Of a stretch of 64,000 bases of DNA, positions 25,336 to 60,464 are shown piece after piece (position 1 is the first letter of the stretch; each line of letters opens with the position of its first letter). This DNA is from Pogona vitticeps (lineage: Eukaryota; Chordata; Lepidosauria; Squamata; Agamidae), in assembly GCF_051106095.1 (NCBI RefSeq), contig NC_135783.1, positions 186,779,947 through 186,843,946 of the forward strand, given 5' to 3'. A program made the position numbers and the translations under genes. A model generated the notes under the pieces. It was not told the DNA's origin, searched no databases, and worked only from the letters and a program-made list of their open reading frames with translations.

Positions 25336-25431
25336 TCAGATGGTCATTGGTCCCACTGTTTGGTGAATAGTGGGGGTGGATTGGTTCACTTTTTTTCCTG
25401 GGGACCAAATGACATACGTAATCAGTAGAAT

Positions 25432-25473
25432 TTGGCCCCAGAGCATCCCAACTTGGCCCCAGAGCATCCCAAC
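25432..25473. repeat. Perfect 21-bp tandem duplication
   Basis: Two exact consecutive copies of a unit starting TTGGCCCCAGAGCATC and ending CCAAC. Recent local duplication; no feature attached. Confidence 0.9.
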
Positions 25474-27239
25474 CTGCACCCTTTTGAGCCTCTATCATGG
25501 CTTCTACTTTTTTGGTGCAGGTTGGTGCACTCTAGGTTGGTCTGTTCTCAGCATGCACGATCTCTGGGAATGGACTAAAATTTAGTCTTGTAGCTGTAAA
25601 AGTTGCCCAGAGTCTTTTCTGGTGTCATTTTATGGTATTCTGAAGTGGCTTAACAAGTGAGCCACTTCAGAATATTTCCAGACTGAACACTTCCCCTGTG
25701 GAGGAAGAGGTAAAGTTATTATTATTTTGTCTCAGCTAGACCATCACTGTTGTGCTGAATCAATTAAATTAAAATTTCCCCCTTTTCCTTTGTGCCAATT
25801 TAAACTGCGGCTGAAGGCGGTTTCTTGATCAGGCGGTTTTCTGGATCTTAGCCATTATTTCCAATCTCTGTCCTCTTCTTGCTGGACAATATGTTTTTGC
25901 AGCCAGCTGCCATTTCATGTTTTTCATAATGCTCTCCAGTCTTGTGTGGAATTTAAAGTGGTGACCAAGGGCCCACCATTGCAGACAGGCATCCATGGTC
26001 TGAGGTGTTCCCAGCTTGAACTTCTTCCTGGCATCCTATATGTTATTTGAAATTAGTAGCTCAGTGTTAAACAGCTGATTAGTTAGCAGTCGTCACATGC
26101 GCCCATGAAGAAAACATCTTGTAGATCCTCAGGGGTTTCACCATATGAATACTGTACTTAGTGTTTTGGCTCACAGTGCTTTCTTTTGTTGTGTGCTGGC
26201 CCTCTGCCTGTCTCCTAAAGTGAAGATAAAAACACAAAAGAGGTGCTGTGATGACTTGCATTACTTTTAGTATAAGAATAATGGACACTGAGGTTATGCG
26301 TCCTTGTTGGTGTACCATTGCTCCCCGTTGGCTGTTCTCTGTAGCCTGGTGGAGGGGCATAGTTATATCCCATAGTCTGGCACTAATTTATGCATGGTTT
26401 TGGATTAACATAATTATTTTCAGCTCCATATCTTTCCTACTGGGCATTTTCCCTAGGAGGATGAAATCCACCCCTTGATTTCACAGGGCCATGCTAAGAT
26501 GCAACAATTTCTTCATCAAGTAGTAGTAGGCAAGCCATGGATGTTGTTATCTCCAGATGGAAAATTGCACTCAATAATTCTATAACTCTGTATCGGCTCA
26601 TTGAAATATGTTTGTGGGTGCGCATTTTAAGCTTTAATTTCAGGATGTGAAATACTTAAGGGAAAGTAATATAATCTATTTCTGTGAAGACTGCAAAAGA
26701 GGCAAAAGCATGTCAAGAATGGAAGAAAGCAATGTTGAATTTACCAAGTGTGATTTATTGGGATCAGCAGAAGCCAGATGAAAATAAATGAGCTGGAACC
26801 CTAAAAACGATCACTCTGTCTAGTAAAGATCATGAGCTGTGTGCACTGAGAGGCCACCTTGCCAAACCAGGATCACTGATAAAAACAAATGGAAGATAAA
26901 CAGTCCTTGTACCTATTTGTGATTTGGTAGACATAATCCTGTCAAAATGGGCTACTATGTTTGAAAGTGACATCCGGTTCTAAGAATGACAAGAAGAGTT
27001 ATAGCCATTTGTTACTTTTAAATGACAGTCAATGGGAGTACTGGAAAAGACCTAGTTTTAGAATGGAGACTGTATGAAGTAAAGATGCCAGTATGTCCTC
27101 TCAAATATAAAAACTTCAGTGATATTTGAGTTGCCATTCAGAACTGCATCTAATCAACAAATGATTTCCTTCTACAATAAGCCTCAATACAACATAGCAG
27201 CGTTTTCATCAAAATTTCACAGAAATATACACTATGACT

Positions 27240-27336
27240 TTCAGAGTTTTTATTATTATCATCATTATCATTATTAACTTTTATACCGCCCACCTGGCTA
27301 CCAAGGTCACTTTGGGTTCAGAGGAGAAAAGGAGAC
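27240..27336 (-). mobile_element. LINE/SINE 3'-tail fragment
   Basis: (ATT/ATC)n at the low side, then TTTATACCGCCCACCTGGCT, the reverse of the usual GCGGTATAAA-type tail of local LINEs. Confidence 0.45.
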
Positions 27337-27340
27337 AGTG

Positions 27341-27489
27341 GCCAAAATCCTGTTGCTTAGTGTAGTAAATTGCACTAGAGTACACCCACTGAATCAATGT
27401 GGATTTGGTGAATCAACCCCTCTGTAAATTCCACTGATTCAAATGAGCCTACTCTGTGTCTTACTATGCTAAAGTAAGTCACAGACTAC
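27341..27489. repeat. Palindromic ~150-bp repeat, copy 3
   Basis: GCCAAAATCCTGTTGCTTAG, CACTGAATCAATGTGGATTTG and GATTCAAATGAGCC follow the family order. It lies just after a LINE-tail-like fragment. Confidence 0.7.
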
Positions 27490-28711
27490 GAGCATTTTGT
27501 TAGTGTAGTGAATTGCACTACTCTAGCACATTCAGCACATTTTCACTTTCTGCAGTTCTGGCAATGCTTATCAGATCAGTCAATTTAGTAAATTTAGAAA
27601 CCTCATCAGGTAGATAATGGTTGCCAAATTGCAGATTTTTCAACCTGTGTAGTTTTCATAAGCAATACAATTTTGAAACGTAAAATGTTGTTGTTGGCAC
27701 CTTCCTTAACTCAAGGGACATTCCTGTGCCTCAAGTAAAAAATCAGGCCTTTGCCCCACCCCTACTCCTTAAGGTGTTATTCAGTACAGTACCTGAAATA
27801 TACAGGTGGAGGGGCTACAAAATGTGGCATGTCTGGGAGTTTTAGACCAAAAAGTCATGTTTCCAGGCTCTGGGAGAGCTATGCACTCTGTACAGCCATC
27901 ATGCCTGGGGATATCTGGATGCTGTTATATGATCTCTCTCATCCCTTTCTTTTATGTGTATCGCCCTCATAAAATATTGCTTGCAAGACTAACAGAGGAT
28001 GCAGATATCTGCCTGCAGAAGGGTTGCCTTCGGACTTGCAGTAGAGTATATCACACTGCCTGTCTTACTGAGGCGATGGACACTGGCATGTGTGTGTGGT
28101 ATCCTTTCATTTGAGTGTGGTGGAGCCCAGACTTGCAGGATTCAAAGCCCCAGAATTTACTCAGTAGCAGGGATTTATGGTATCATCTGGCATGCCTCAC
28201 ATGGTTCTTTGTTTCCTTTGAACTTAGTCATTGCCTGATCAATAACTAGGAAAGAAACAGACCTCCCCGGGGAATAATATCTGAATGCAAGTTGTAATGC
28301 AAAGTATTTGAGGACAATTTAAAGCAATTATCTTTCAAAAGACCTCTTAGTTGCTGATATGCAGCAAGGCAGCAACCTGCATGTTTGGACTCTCCTTATG
28401 GGGTGGGGTGGGTATAGGGACTGTCATCATCAGCCTTTATTTGTTATGCATCTATTCATCATCAGGCAATGCCGGGAGCTATAACTGGCAGGACTGGTGA
28501 GCACTGTCAGAATTTCCAGGGTCATTGCTAGAGTTGCACTTTTTTTTTACACTGCTGTTGTAGCACTTGACATAGAAATTTCTCTCCATTTTTAGGCAGC
28601 GAATACTGTGGCCTGGCCCTTCCTTGAGTGCAAGAGAAGCATAAGTGGAACATAAGATTATAGGGGAAAAAATTATGTTGGCTTGCTCAGCCATGGGTCT
28701 TATTGCAGCAA

Positions 28712-29480
28712 CTAGAAATGGGCATGAATTAATTCAAAAATTGCTAATTTGTAAATTCTTATTAATGCAATTCAATGCCTCCAACAAATAATGAATCAAT
28801 GCATTTTTAGCGATTTTCATTTGTTTGGCTACAAAATGGCCCCGAAGGCACCTAGAGACACCAAATTTGCAGAGAAGCTTCCTCGCTCCTTTACAATCCC
28901 ATCAGGATTGGTGAAGATTGGATTTTGGATGGCCTAATTATACATGCCCAAAGATGGTTCCCCTCAGGCACCTAGAGACACCTAGAGACACCAAAATCAC
29001 AGAAGCTTCCCATACCTCCAAGTTTGCCAAAAATTCCATTTCCCCAACCACTAAAGGACATTTTCCTGGGGGGGGGGACCAATTTTGTGGGTGAATAACT
29101 TGGCTGTCTGAAACCCAGTCTTCACCAAACATAAAAGGGCTGTAGAGGAGAGTGAGGAGAAGCTTTTCTGTGATTTTGTTGTCTCTAAATACTTGGGAAG
29201 AACTTTCCCGGGGGAGCTCCCTTGTGGCTGTATAACTCGGATGTCTGAAACCCAAACTTCACAAATCTTGTAAGGAATAGTCAAGGGAAGCTTCCCTGCA
29301 TATTTGGCGACTCTAGGTGCTTGGGCAGGGTGTCATTTTATAGGGTTTTAAAGTAAAAAAACACAAACTGACAAATTAATTTATTGATTCATCAGGGGGA
29401 AAAATGTAAATTTCTAATTCATCAACCTTGACAAATCAAAACAAATCACCATTTTTTTCCTGATGTGTGCCCCTCTCTAG
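28712..29480. repeat. CTAGAAATGGGC-ended inverted-repeat element, copy 2 (about 770 bp)
   Basis: Left end CTAGAAATGGGCATGAATT; right end is its diverged inverse (GTGTGCCCCTCTCTAG). Inside are repeated AGGCACCTAGAGACACCAAA and AACCCA(G/A)(T/A)CTTCAC segments, partly inverted, which gives a folded-back structure. It is probably a non-autonomous DNA transposon; the superfamily is not clear. Confidence 0.6.
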
Positions 29481-29939
29481 TACTGTACCGACTTCTCAAG
29501 TGGAGAAATCACTGGTAACTTTCCAGTTAAGCGCCACCTCCTCTGAGCAAGCCTTACGCTAAAACGCTACCAGGTACCATCTCTGATTTAGGGGGAGCGG
29601 TAAATCACCTTCTGGTACAGAGTTCACCTGTTCAAGCCTGCACCTTTCAGCTTTTCCCTTATAGCTCCTCTCCTTCCCGCCCTTCTCAGGGGAAAAAAAA
29701 GAGTCTGGACTTTGCACCTGGATTCATGGCTGAACGTCCAAGGCAGGTGGAGAAAGGCGTGCCTCTGTGCACGTACGGAGTTGCTTCCTTTCTTTGGATC
29801 TCAGCCTGGGCTCAAAGGAGAGCGACCCACGGGATCTTAACCGCTTTCAAACCCAGGCACCCAGTTGGTCCGACGTAGATCCAGCCCTCCTACCACGACC
29901 GCCGCCTTACCCGTACTGATTTAAAAAGCAGGTCCTTCC

Positions 29940-30860
29940 CCCCTCTTTAGTCCCGCCTTCCCTGCCTTTCCTTCCCATTGGCTGAACGCTTCAGCTTCGA
30001 CTTTGCCCGCCCCTTCGCTCTCGCCTTGCGACGGATTGGATGAGCTCTCCTGCCAGTCCCAAAGAAGGACCTGAATGGAAAAAAAAAGGAAACGACGGGG
30101 GAGGAGGAACGAAAAACGGGAAGATCAACTCTTTCTCTCTCTGGCTCCTCCTCCTCCGTCTGGTGACTTTGAGCTGATTGGCTGGGCGGGGAAAGGAGGG
30201 CGGGGACTCCCAGCCGGCGCTGCCATAGCCATAGAGCCACCCCGGCGTTGCGCTTTTCAAACGCTAACCGTGGAAGGTGACGAAGGCGAGGGCCGGGCAC
30301 GAGCGCGCCGCCCGGGGCGGGCGAAGACGAGGAAGAGGGGGAGGGGAAGAAAAAGAGAGGACCCCCCCCGCGGGTGCCGCCGCTGCCGCCTGTCCGCCTC
30401 CCTCAGGAGTGAGGAAGAGACCCGGGGCGGGGAGGGAAATAAACGAGAAGCAGAGAGAAGCAAGCGCAGGGACGGCGGCGGCGACGACGAGGAGGAACGG
30501 CGGAGCCCCGGCGCAGGTTTGTGTGTGAGGGAGAAACTGTCGCCGGCTGGCGGAGGGGGGTGTCTGGACGGAAGGGCGACGCGCGTCGCGACCTGCAAAT
30601 AGGCAAGGAGGAGATGGGAGTAAGAAAGGCGCCCCCTGTCGGCAGCCCCGGCGCAGAGGTGGTGGCTCCCGCCGCCCTTGAGGCGTCTCTGGCCTGACAG
30701 GAAGGCTTCCGTTTGGGCTGCGGGTCGACTCGCCCCGCCCTGGTCCTTTCCCGAGATGGTGGACTACAACTCCCACCATCCCCACACCCCGCGCGGCAGT
30801 TTGTGGCTGTGGGGAGTCGCGGTGGTGGCGGGGTTGCCCCGGGACTTCAGGGGGCGGGGG
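29940..30860 (+). promoter_or_regulatory. STK17B: CpG-rich promoter, probable STK17B 5' end
   Basis: The only long CpG-dense, GC-rich block in the unique part of the window. It holds three inverted CCAAT boxes (ATTGG at 29977, 30035 and 30177); the third runs into a GC box (gggcggg, 30184-30190). No TATA box is evident. It lies about 5.3 kb before the exon with the STK17B start, as expected for a housekeeping-type promoter with a non-coding first exon. Open frames inside it on both strands are low-complexity Pro/Arg/Gly-rich and are not taken as genes. Confidence 0.75.
30260..30516 (+). other. STK17B: Predicted non-coding STK17B exon 1
   Basis: Inferred. A good donor, gcgcag followed by gtttgt, lies at 30517, downstream of the CCAAT and GC boxes. 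Human STK17B has a non-coding first exon, and no earlier in-frame coding sequence is needed here. The transcription start is not visible; the left edge given is a guess, and other donors in this block are possible. Confidence 0.35.
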
Positions 30861-30981
30861 GTGGTGTATTTGAGGGGGGGAAAGGGAAGAAGGTTTCCTT
30901 TCTCCATCCTGTCTCTTTGTTTTCTTCTCCTGGTAAGATTCACACACACACCCCTTTTTTTGCCCCCACTCCAACGGGGTA

Positions 30982-30982
<1 letters not shown>

Positions 30983-31012
<30 letters not shown>
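30983..31012. repeat. (GT)n microsatellite next to the CpG island
   Basis: About 14 GT units within STK17B intron 1. Confidence 0.9.
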
Positions 31013-31017
<5 letters not shown>

Positions 31018-31404
31018 CTCGTGTGTTCCTGCAGGGCTGGTCGTCTCGCCTCAGTTTGTTCCCATTTGAAAGAGGAGCAAAGTGCTGGTTTTAGACATTT
31101 CAAGCAGATCCTTAAGAAAAGGAGATTTTTTCCCCCCTCCGCTTTGGGAAAAGAGAGGGATTGCACTCTTAAACCAAGCCTTGGAAGGACGAGGGCATGG
31201 ATGTGTGGGTCAATTTATTGGGTAAAGGAGAATAACATCCGGTGGTGTCTCTGCTCATTTGTGTGTTACATGGTTATGGAAAAAAAGTTTCTTCTCCTGT
31301 GTGTCACTTCTACAGAAAAGCGATTAAACTGATAAAATGGCCATAGTCATGTCTGTTTGCTTGTGGGATTCCTGACGTGTGTCAGAGGAGAAGTTATTAA
31401 AAAT

Positions 31405-31451
31405 TTAGGCCAGATAGGCGGGGTATAAATCAAATAAATAAATAAATAAAA
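31405..31451 (+). repeat. LINE/SINE 3' tail with (AAAT)n
   Basis: GGCCAGATAGGCGGGGTATA then ATC-(AAAT)n; the same ending recurs at 46578. Confidence 0.5.
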
Positions 31452-32287
31452 TTCATGGAATGGCCAGTCACCTAGGGCCACAAGCTTGCCGGGGTAAGGC
31501 TTTTTATTTTTGATGGGGCAGCTTTTCCATCTAAGATGGTGGTTGATATCTTATCCTGCTTTGTCCTTGTTTGACCCCAAGCATCTTGCCTGCAGATGCT
31601 GGGAAGATAGATTTCTCTTTGATATTGTTTTGCCTCTGTATCTTTAGTTATACTGTATCTTCATTATTTTTATCACTTTATTAAGACACAGCTTTGCAAT
31701 ATTGATTTGTTTCAGGTACTGTGACAGGTAAGATGAAAGTACTTCTTCACAAAACATCTACATTCATCTGGAGAATTAATTGCCACAAGGTGTGGTGATA
31801 ATGTTCCCTTATGAGTGATTCATGTAGTTTAGATGCAAGCTGAATATTTATGGATGTCTCTAGAGTCATACCCATTTGGGGCAGAAACAGCAGCTCAGTA
31901 AGAGAGAGCAAGAGCACACACATGCATGGAACCGGAGAGACTCAACTGCTGCTGGCATCTCTGTTTGCATTTATTAAGTTAATATTAGTGAAGTTCACCC
32001 ACTTGTGCTAGGCAACTTACGGTGAATAAAAATCTGCCCAAGATATGTAAAATAAAGCCCTAAAACCAGTAAAAACATGTCTTATATGAAATGACAGAAA
32101 AAGTGGCATTTGCTGACTTCACTTTATGGCACTGTTTTCAGGGTATCTGCTGTGGCCTCAGCAGATACCTGTGGCCCCTGTAGGATGCTCGCCCTTAACT
32201 TGTAGAGCCACCTGATTCTGCTGGGTTTTTTTATGTAGTTGGCTGCATATCTGTCCTCTGAGCACACAAGCAAAAGAGTGAAGACAG

Positions 32288-32518
32288 GCATTTATTATTG
32301 TGTTCTGTCAAGTCAATTCTGACTTATTGCTACCCTTTCCAGGGTTTTCTAGGTAGAGAGTTTTCAGATGTGGTTCACTATTCCCTTCCTCTGGAATTAC
32401 CTTGGAGTAATGCAGCTTGTTCGAGGTCACACAGGCTGGTTCTTGGGATGCACAGTGGGCGAATTAGATTCTGGCTCCCCAGCCAGATATCTAAGTTACT
32501 GAGCTATCCAGCCAGCTA
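32288..32518 (-). mobile_element. tRNA-derived SINE, family 1, antisense, STK17B intron 1
   Basis: Reads TGTCAAGTCAATTCTGACTT, GCTACCCTTTCCAGGGTTTT, ..GATGCACAGTGGGCGAATTA, then GAGCTATCCAGCCAGC: the reverse of 18594-18835. Confidence 0.75.
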
Positions 32519-33109
32519 TTTATTTGTCACAACTATATCCCATTCTTCCTGTAGTGACCTTGAAGCAATATACATAGTATTCCCTTTCTCTAATTTTTTC
32601 CGTATAAGAACCATGTAAGGTGGATCAGGCTGATAGAGAATGACTAACCCCCAGTCATGTAAAAGGCTCAGTGGATCTGAAATCCAGCTCTTAGAGATCA
32701 TGCTCTGTCTTGAGAATCTAACCTGGGTCAGCTGTTCAAATGGCAGCTGTGTTGATTGCTGTGCCAGTAAATTATGTCCTTCGCCTGCTTTTTGCACTAA
32801 TAAGGACCTAAAGAGACAGGGCAAGTCACCGGGCAGCAGTGGAAGATTTGGCATAGGGTAGGGGAACACACTGGAGGCACATAGTATAATGGCCATCCTC
32901 CCCAGAGCTGGAACCAGCACTAACCTCTTTAACAACAAGGCACATAGCAGGAGGCTGCCTTCAAAAATCATTGTCATTTGGTAGCTTTATATAAAGCAGT
33001 TATTTGCTGTGTTCCAACTTGTTTTTTCTTTTAAGTATTTTTATGATGTCATTTCATTTAATTTGGCGTCTTTTATCCTCCAAACCATTTGCTTGCTACA
33101 ACACAATAC

Positions 33110-33188
33110 TATGTAAGTTTACTCAGAAGTGAGTTTCACATGTTTCAGTGGGAATTATTTGCTACTGAGTAGGTTTGAGATATCAGTT
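33110..33188. repeat. Short interspersed repeat with ACTCAGAAGT core, copy 1
   Basis: GTTTACTCAGAAGTGAGTTTC, TTTCAGTGGGAATTATTTGC, GAGTAGGTTTGAGATA. Related sequences at 59838 and 60400. Confidence 0.45.
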
Positions 33189-33544
33189 AGATTGGGAACT
33201 CCCTAAGAGACAGTACTATTAAGAAAAAGTTCCTGTAAGCTATTTGGAGCCCATGGGATAGAGTGGGTTATTAATAAAAATAAAGTTGCAGCTAAGTCAA
33301 CTGACTTCACAGCTTCTAAAGGAGCAGAATGAAAGCTTTATAGAACAGGAATGTTTTGCACTGATTCCTAAAACAAGACTGTTTAGAATCAAATCCTAAT
33401 ACTAATCTTGCTTGCCTTCCCCATGTCCCCCTAACTGTATATCTTTGGGTACACAAGATATTTGCATAACATCATTGTAATGAAGTATTTCCTTACATGT
33501 TGTTTGCATAGGGTTTTTTGGAGATGTAAAGCTAATGTTGTGTT

Positions 33545-33765
33545 TCGACTGCTGATGACATTTTGGCGCCAGGTCAAAACCTTCCTGTTCCAGAGGGTTT
33601 ATAATTGAAATAATATCAACTGTGGGTCCTGATGGCAATTTTTAGAGTCTATATTTTAATTGTATTTTAATTGTTTTATCTTTTTTATTATATTTTAATT
33701 GTAAGCTGCCGACAGACCTTTGGGTAATGTGGACAGCCTATAAGTTAAATAAATAAATAAAGTAA
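33545..33765 (+). mobile_element. L2-like LINE 3' end, STK17B intron 1
   Basis: Nearly the reverse complement of 19262-19465: GACATTTTGGCGCCAGGTCA, AAAACCTTCCTGTTCCAGA, ATATCAACTGTGGGTCCTGA, then ATTTTAATTGTAT repeats and (TAAA)n. Same subfamily as the 19.3-kb element. Confidence 0.88.
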
Positions 33766-36172
33766 CCAGGTAATCTCACATCCAAATAAATGGCAGAATT
33801 CAAAGCAAAGTCTTTTACTTTTTTCTTATGAAGGCTGAAATACTGTAGCTTTCATTGCGTCTTTTAAGTGTTATTAAACAAAAAAAATTGCCAAATATCC
33901 GTGCATTTCATTGAGTATTTAACTGACTATGGTATTTAGATGTAAAACTTGTAGCCTGTTGCCTGCAAGAAATGAGTGCAAGTGCATGAGGTTTACAGCT
34001 TTGGTTTCAAATTCTTGGTCAGTTGATGACTTGATGGGTGAGGAAGTTTGGGGTCTGGTTCTTGTTACCTTACAGATGTCTCCTAGTAGATTTTCTTTGA
34101 TTTAATCTGGACAGGATAATTTTTGGTTCTACTTTTATGCACATTACATTCTGACTTTTCTTTTCAAGTCCTAATGATTCTGATTTGCCTTACCATTATG
34201 GGAAAGTCCTCAGAAAGAGCCTATAACTGTAGAGCTTCCATTAGCTGGTTCATACTTGTCAGAAAGTCTATTCAATGGAGTCTTTTCTCCAAGACCATTT
34301 GTTTATCAGTCCATTTGTATGGCTGTCTTTGCCTTTTGTTGATACTAGAATAGTAACTTCTTTCTGGTAACTATAAATTATAAAGGGGAGAAAAGTGATC
34401 ATTATTTACATTTGCACTGATCTTTTTTGCATAGTGCCCTCCATAAGAGTCGGCCAGATTTTAGAAGAGTCATAAAGTCACCCTTTTCTGAAATTCCAAG
34501 AACCTGTTTTAATCTGGGGCATGTTGGGTGAATTGCAAGCCCCTCTGAACTCAGTTTTTTGGGATTATTTTTTCACTAGTCGGTAACAATCACAGTTTTC
34601 ATATGTCTAATATTAAAGTTAGGGTAGCTGTATAAAATTCTTGACTTGCAAAGTGTGCTGAAACCTGCCTCATTTTACACTAAAGATTAAGAACTGTATT
34701 TTCTACACTGACTAAAATATAACTATACAACAAAAATGCCTTACTAGATAGATGTGGGTATAATGGTTCCATTTGGGCTTGAACTACTGTAGTCTGAACC
34801 TGTAATGTAGTGATTAGGATGTTTTAGTTGGATTCAGCTTTTTAAGGCAGCTGTTAGTGTGGTCTCACTGCAGTTCATTTTTTAAAAATTGTAATTGTAT
34901 ACTCAGACTCCAATGTTTTGTTACTTTAACTAAAATGTTTGTGATTCTAATAGCATCAGTAGCAGCTTAAATGACAATACATCACTTATGAAAAACATGT
35001 CTGAGAATTTCAAGCCAGTAGTATGGTATGAAACTGATGTGACTCTGTCATGAGGTGATTATCATAACAGATTCTAATAAGATACAGACTGAAAGACGTC
35101 AGTGCAAGACTTCTGTTTTTCTCCGGAAGAGTTTGTGGTAAATCTGCGGTAACATTGACGTTCTATCATAATTACTGGTAGTTTAAAAAAAAGGAAGAAA
35201 GAAAATATACATATACTTTAGCCAATGTATGCATCTATATTTATATGAAAAAGTCTTCAAAAGCTGTTTCAAATGGCAGTCTTTATTAAAATGTCTATAA
35301 CAATACAAATTAAGAAGACCGCTGTTATACATCACTAGCCATCTGCTTAGGAAGTGCATTATTTTTGCTATGCAACTCTGGTTAATTATGTGACAGGAAG
35401 GACATGAAGTGCCTTTGCAGATAGTGTGACTTTAAGACAGAGCATCCAAATCCTGCTTCTCAATGAAGGCTGAACAACTGAGAGTTCCCTTTTGGATCTT
35501 TTCCAGTCTGCTAGGTATTACTGTCCTAAATATTTCTCAGTTTTGTAGATGGTACCATTTGTATTCTTCACACTTAATTTATGAATATATGAAACAACAG
35601 TACTTGTTATTCCTGAAATCTTCTTTTAACGGGTTAGTGATAATTGTAAGATCTGTGTCTTAATCTATGATTGCTACATTTCCTTACGAGTGTTGTAAAG
35701 AGGAATTAAAAGCTGTTTTCTTTTTTGAAAGAAAAATACATGCACACACTCTTCTACATAGTTGTTAGATCCATCAAGTGTGTTTGTTGCTTGTTCAAAG
35801 AGTTCTGAAAGGGTTCTGAGGACTCTTCTTGGCAAGGGTTACTTGTATTCAACATAGAGTACTGTACATTTTAATGATTTTTCCCTGCTAATTTGTGTGA
35901 GACAGTATAAGGCTCACTGATCTGTAAGTTCTTGGATGGACTACCCTTTGACGATTCTGATTTTCTGGAAATGTTAGAGTTTGAATGGAGGGGGACTATT
36001 ACCTTTCATTAGTGTAACAGGATGGGTGGGGGAGTCAATTGGCATTCCAGCTGAACGCAAGAGAGTGGGCTATGGCAATATACTAGGACTATCTGGTATT
36101 TGTATTTAAATAAATATTCCTTTGACAGGTGAAAATCGGTAACCAGAATTGGAGTGACCCCATGCATTAAGT

Positions 36173-59247
<23,075 letters not shown>

Positions 59248-59620
59248 CAAATGCACTTCTGCCAATTATATTGAACTGAATTTAGGACTCTAATCTACTC
59301 CTGTGGCACATGTTTTCAGATTGTGGCTTGTCCACTACTGCGTTGTGGTTAATGTTATCCTGGAAATGCACTTTCAACTGATCTTGTTTTGAGCCTTCTT
59401 TGTGCTGCCATTGCTGGCAATGGGCTTGACTCTGGGAAACTGGAGTCTTTGGCACCTGAAGTGGCTTGTCTTTGGAAGCAAACAGGTAACTGAGTATATT
59501 TGCACTTTTTACCTTGAGTCCCAAACATGATTTTTGGTGTGTTTAAAATAGGCAAACTGGGAATAAGTATATTTGAATGCCATCAACAAAGCCTCAATAA
59601 ACACATCATAACCATGTTCA
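59248..59620 (+). other. STK17B: STK17B 3' UTR, proximal part, with poly(A) signal
   Basis: Directly follows the stop codon. A canonical AATAAA lies at 59596-59601, about 350 nt after the stop, a plausible proximal polyadenylation site. Mammalian STK17B transcripts have longer 3' UTRs, so more distal sites beyond 59.6 kb are likely, but I cannot place them from sequence alone. Confidence 0.55.
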
Positions 59621-59837
59621 AAGCCAAAGAGTGAAAGCTACGTGAACCTGGCACAGCAGAGAAGTAATTCCTTTTGTTTAAGGCTAGCGTTAAGAGTCTC
59701 ATGCTGTCATCTTCTGTTGAAAGATTCCAGTCAATGACTGATTGGTATACAGGTGTACTACAAAGAAGCTTTTCCTTGACTGAGGCTCAAGTACTTGGAC
59801 TAGCTTCATTATTGGTAATCCAGTTGTTTGTACATTT

Positions 59838-59912
59838 ACTCAGAATTTGAGTAAATGGTAGTCTTAGTGGGATTTACAGAAAGGTAAGTGTGGAGAGTAT
59901 TGTGTCATTTTC
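59838..59912. repeat. Short interspersed repeat with ACTCAGAA core, copy 2
   Basis: CATTTACTCAGAATTTGAGT, GTCTTAGTGGGATTTACAG, AAAGGTAAGTGTGGAGAG. Confidence 0.42.
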
Positions 59913-60399
59913 ATGTGTGGCGCCCAAATTATTATTTGCATTCCACAGACCTATCATGCCTAGTTTAGTTAGTGTGCATATTTAATTTTTAAACCTTCTG
60001 CTTTCTGTACCCACAAACAACATGGAAGAAGATGAAGGACATTATAGTTGCCATCCATGAAAAGATTTTGAGATATTTCTTTACAAAGTGTGGTATAGAT
60101 GTCTTGTACCATGCTGCTAAGAGAATCTGTGCAATGCTGTTAATCATTTAAGGGCAGGTTTGGAATTAAGTTTAAAGGCTCATACAAGCAAATCTAGTTT
60201 TATTGAATGAGCTTCTTACAAAAGTATGCGGTGTCGGATGTGCTGTTTTAATTTACCTTCTCCACATGAAGTTCATGAAGTTACTTTCCTGAATTATACC
60301 TATTTCCATCCCTCATATATCCGTTGATATCATCCACCAAAGATATGTTAATACTGATAGGTGTGTTGTAGCACAAAAGTTTATTTGCCTGTTTATTCA

Positions 60400-60464
60400 G
60401 AGTTAAATCCCACTATGTTCAGTGAGGCTTACTTCAAGGTAAGCATGGATAGGATTGTAGCCTA
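60400..60464. repeat. Short interspersed repeat with CCCACT..GGCTTACTT core, copy 3
   Basis: TCAGAGTTAAATCCCACTAT, TCAGTGAGGCTTACTTCAAG, GTAAGCATGGATAGGATTGT. Confidence 0.48.

Larger units (their letters stand above)
25474..28711. other. Intergenic block, no gene recognised
   Basis: Mostly unique-looking A/T-rich DNA with one LINE tail and one palindromic repeat near 27.3 kb. It lies upstream of the CpG promoter. Regulatory elements may exist, but nothing can be named from one sequence. Confidence 0.5.
30861..36128 (+). other. STK17B: STK17B intron 1 (inferred)
   Basis: Between the CpG promoter and the first coding exon. It contains a (GT)n, a SINE, an L2 tail and otherwise unremarkable A/T-rich DNA; no other coding exon is seen. 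Confidence 0.5.

Noticed and set aside
30075-31166. Long open frames on both strands in the CpG block (175 and 300 codons)
   Set aside because: Pro/Arg/Ser/Gly-rich low-complexity translations typical of GC-rich promoters, overlapping on both strands, with no known domain.
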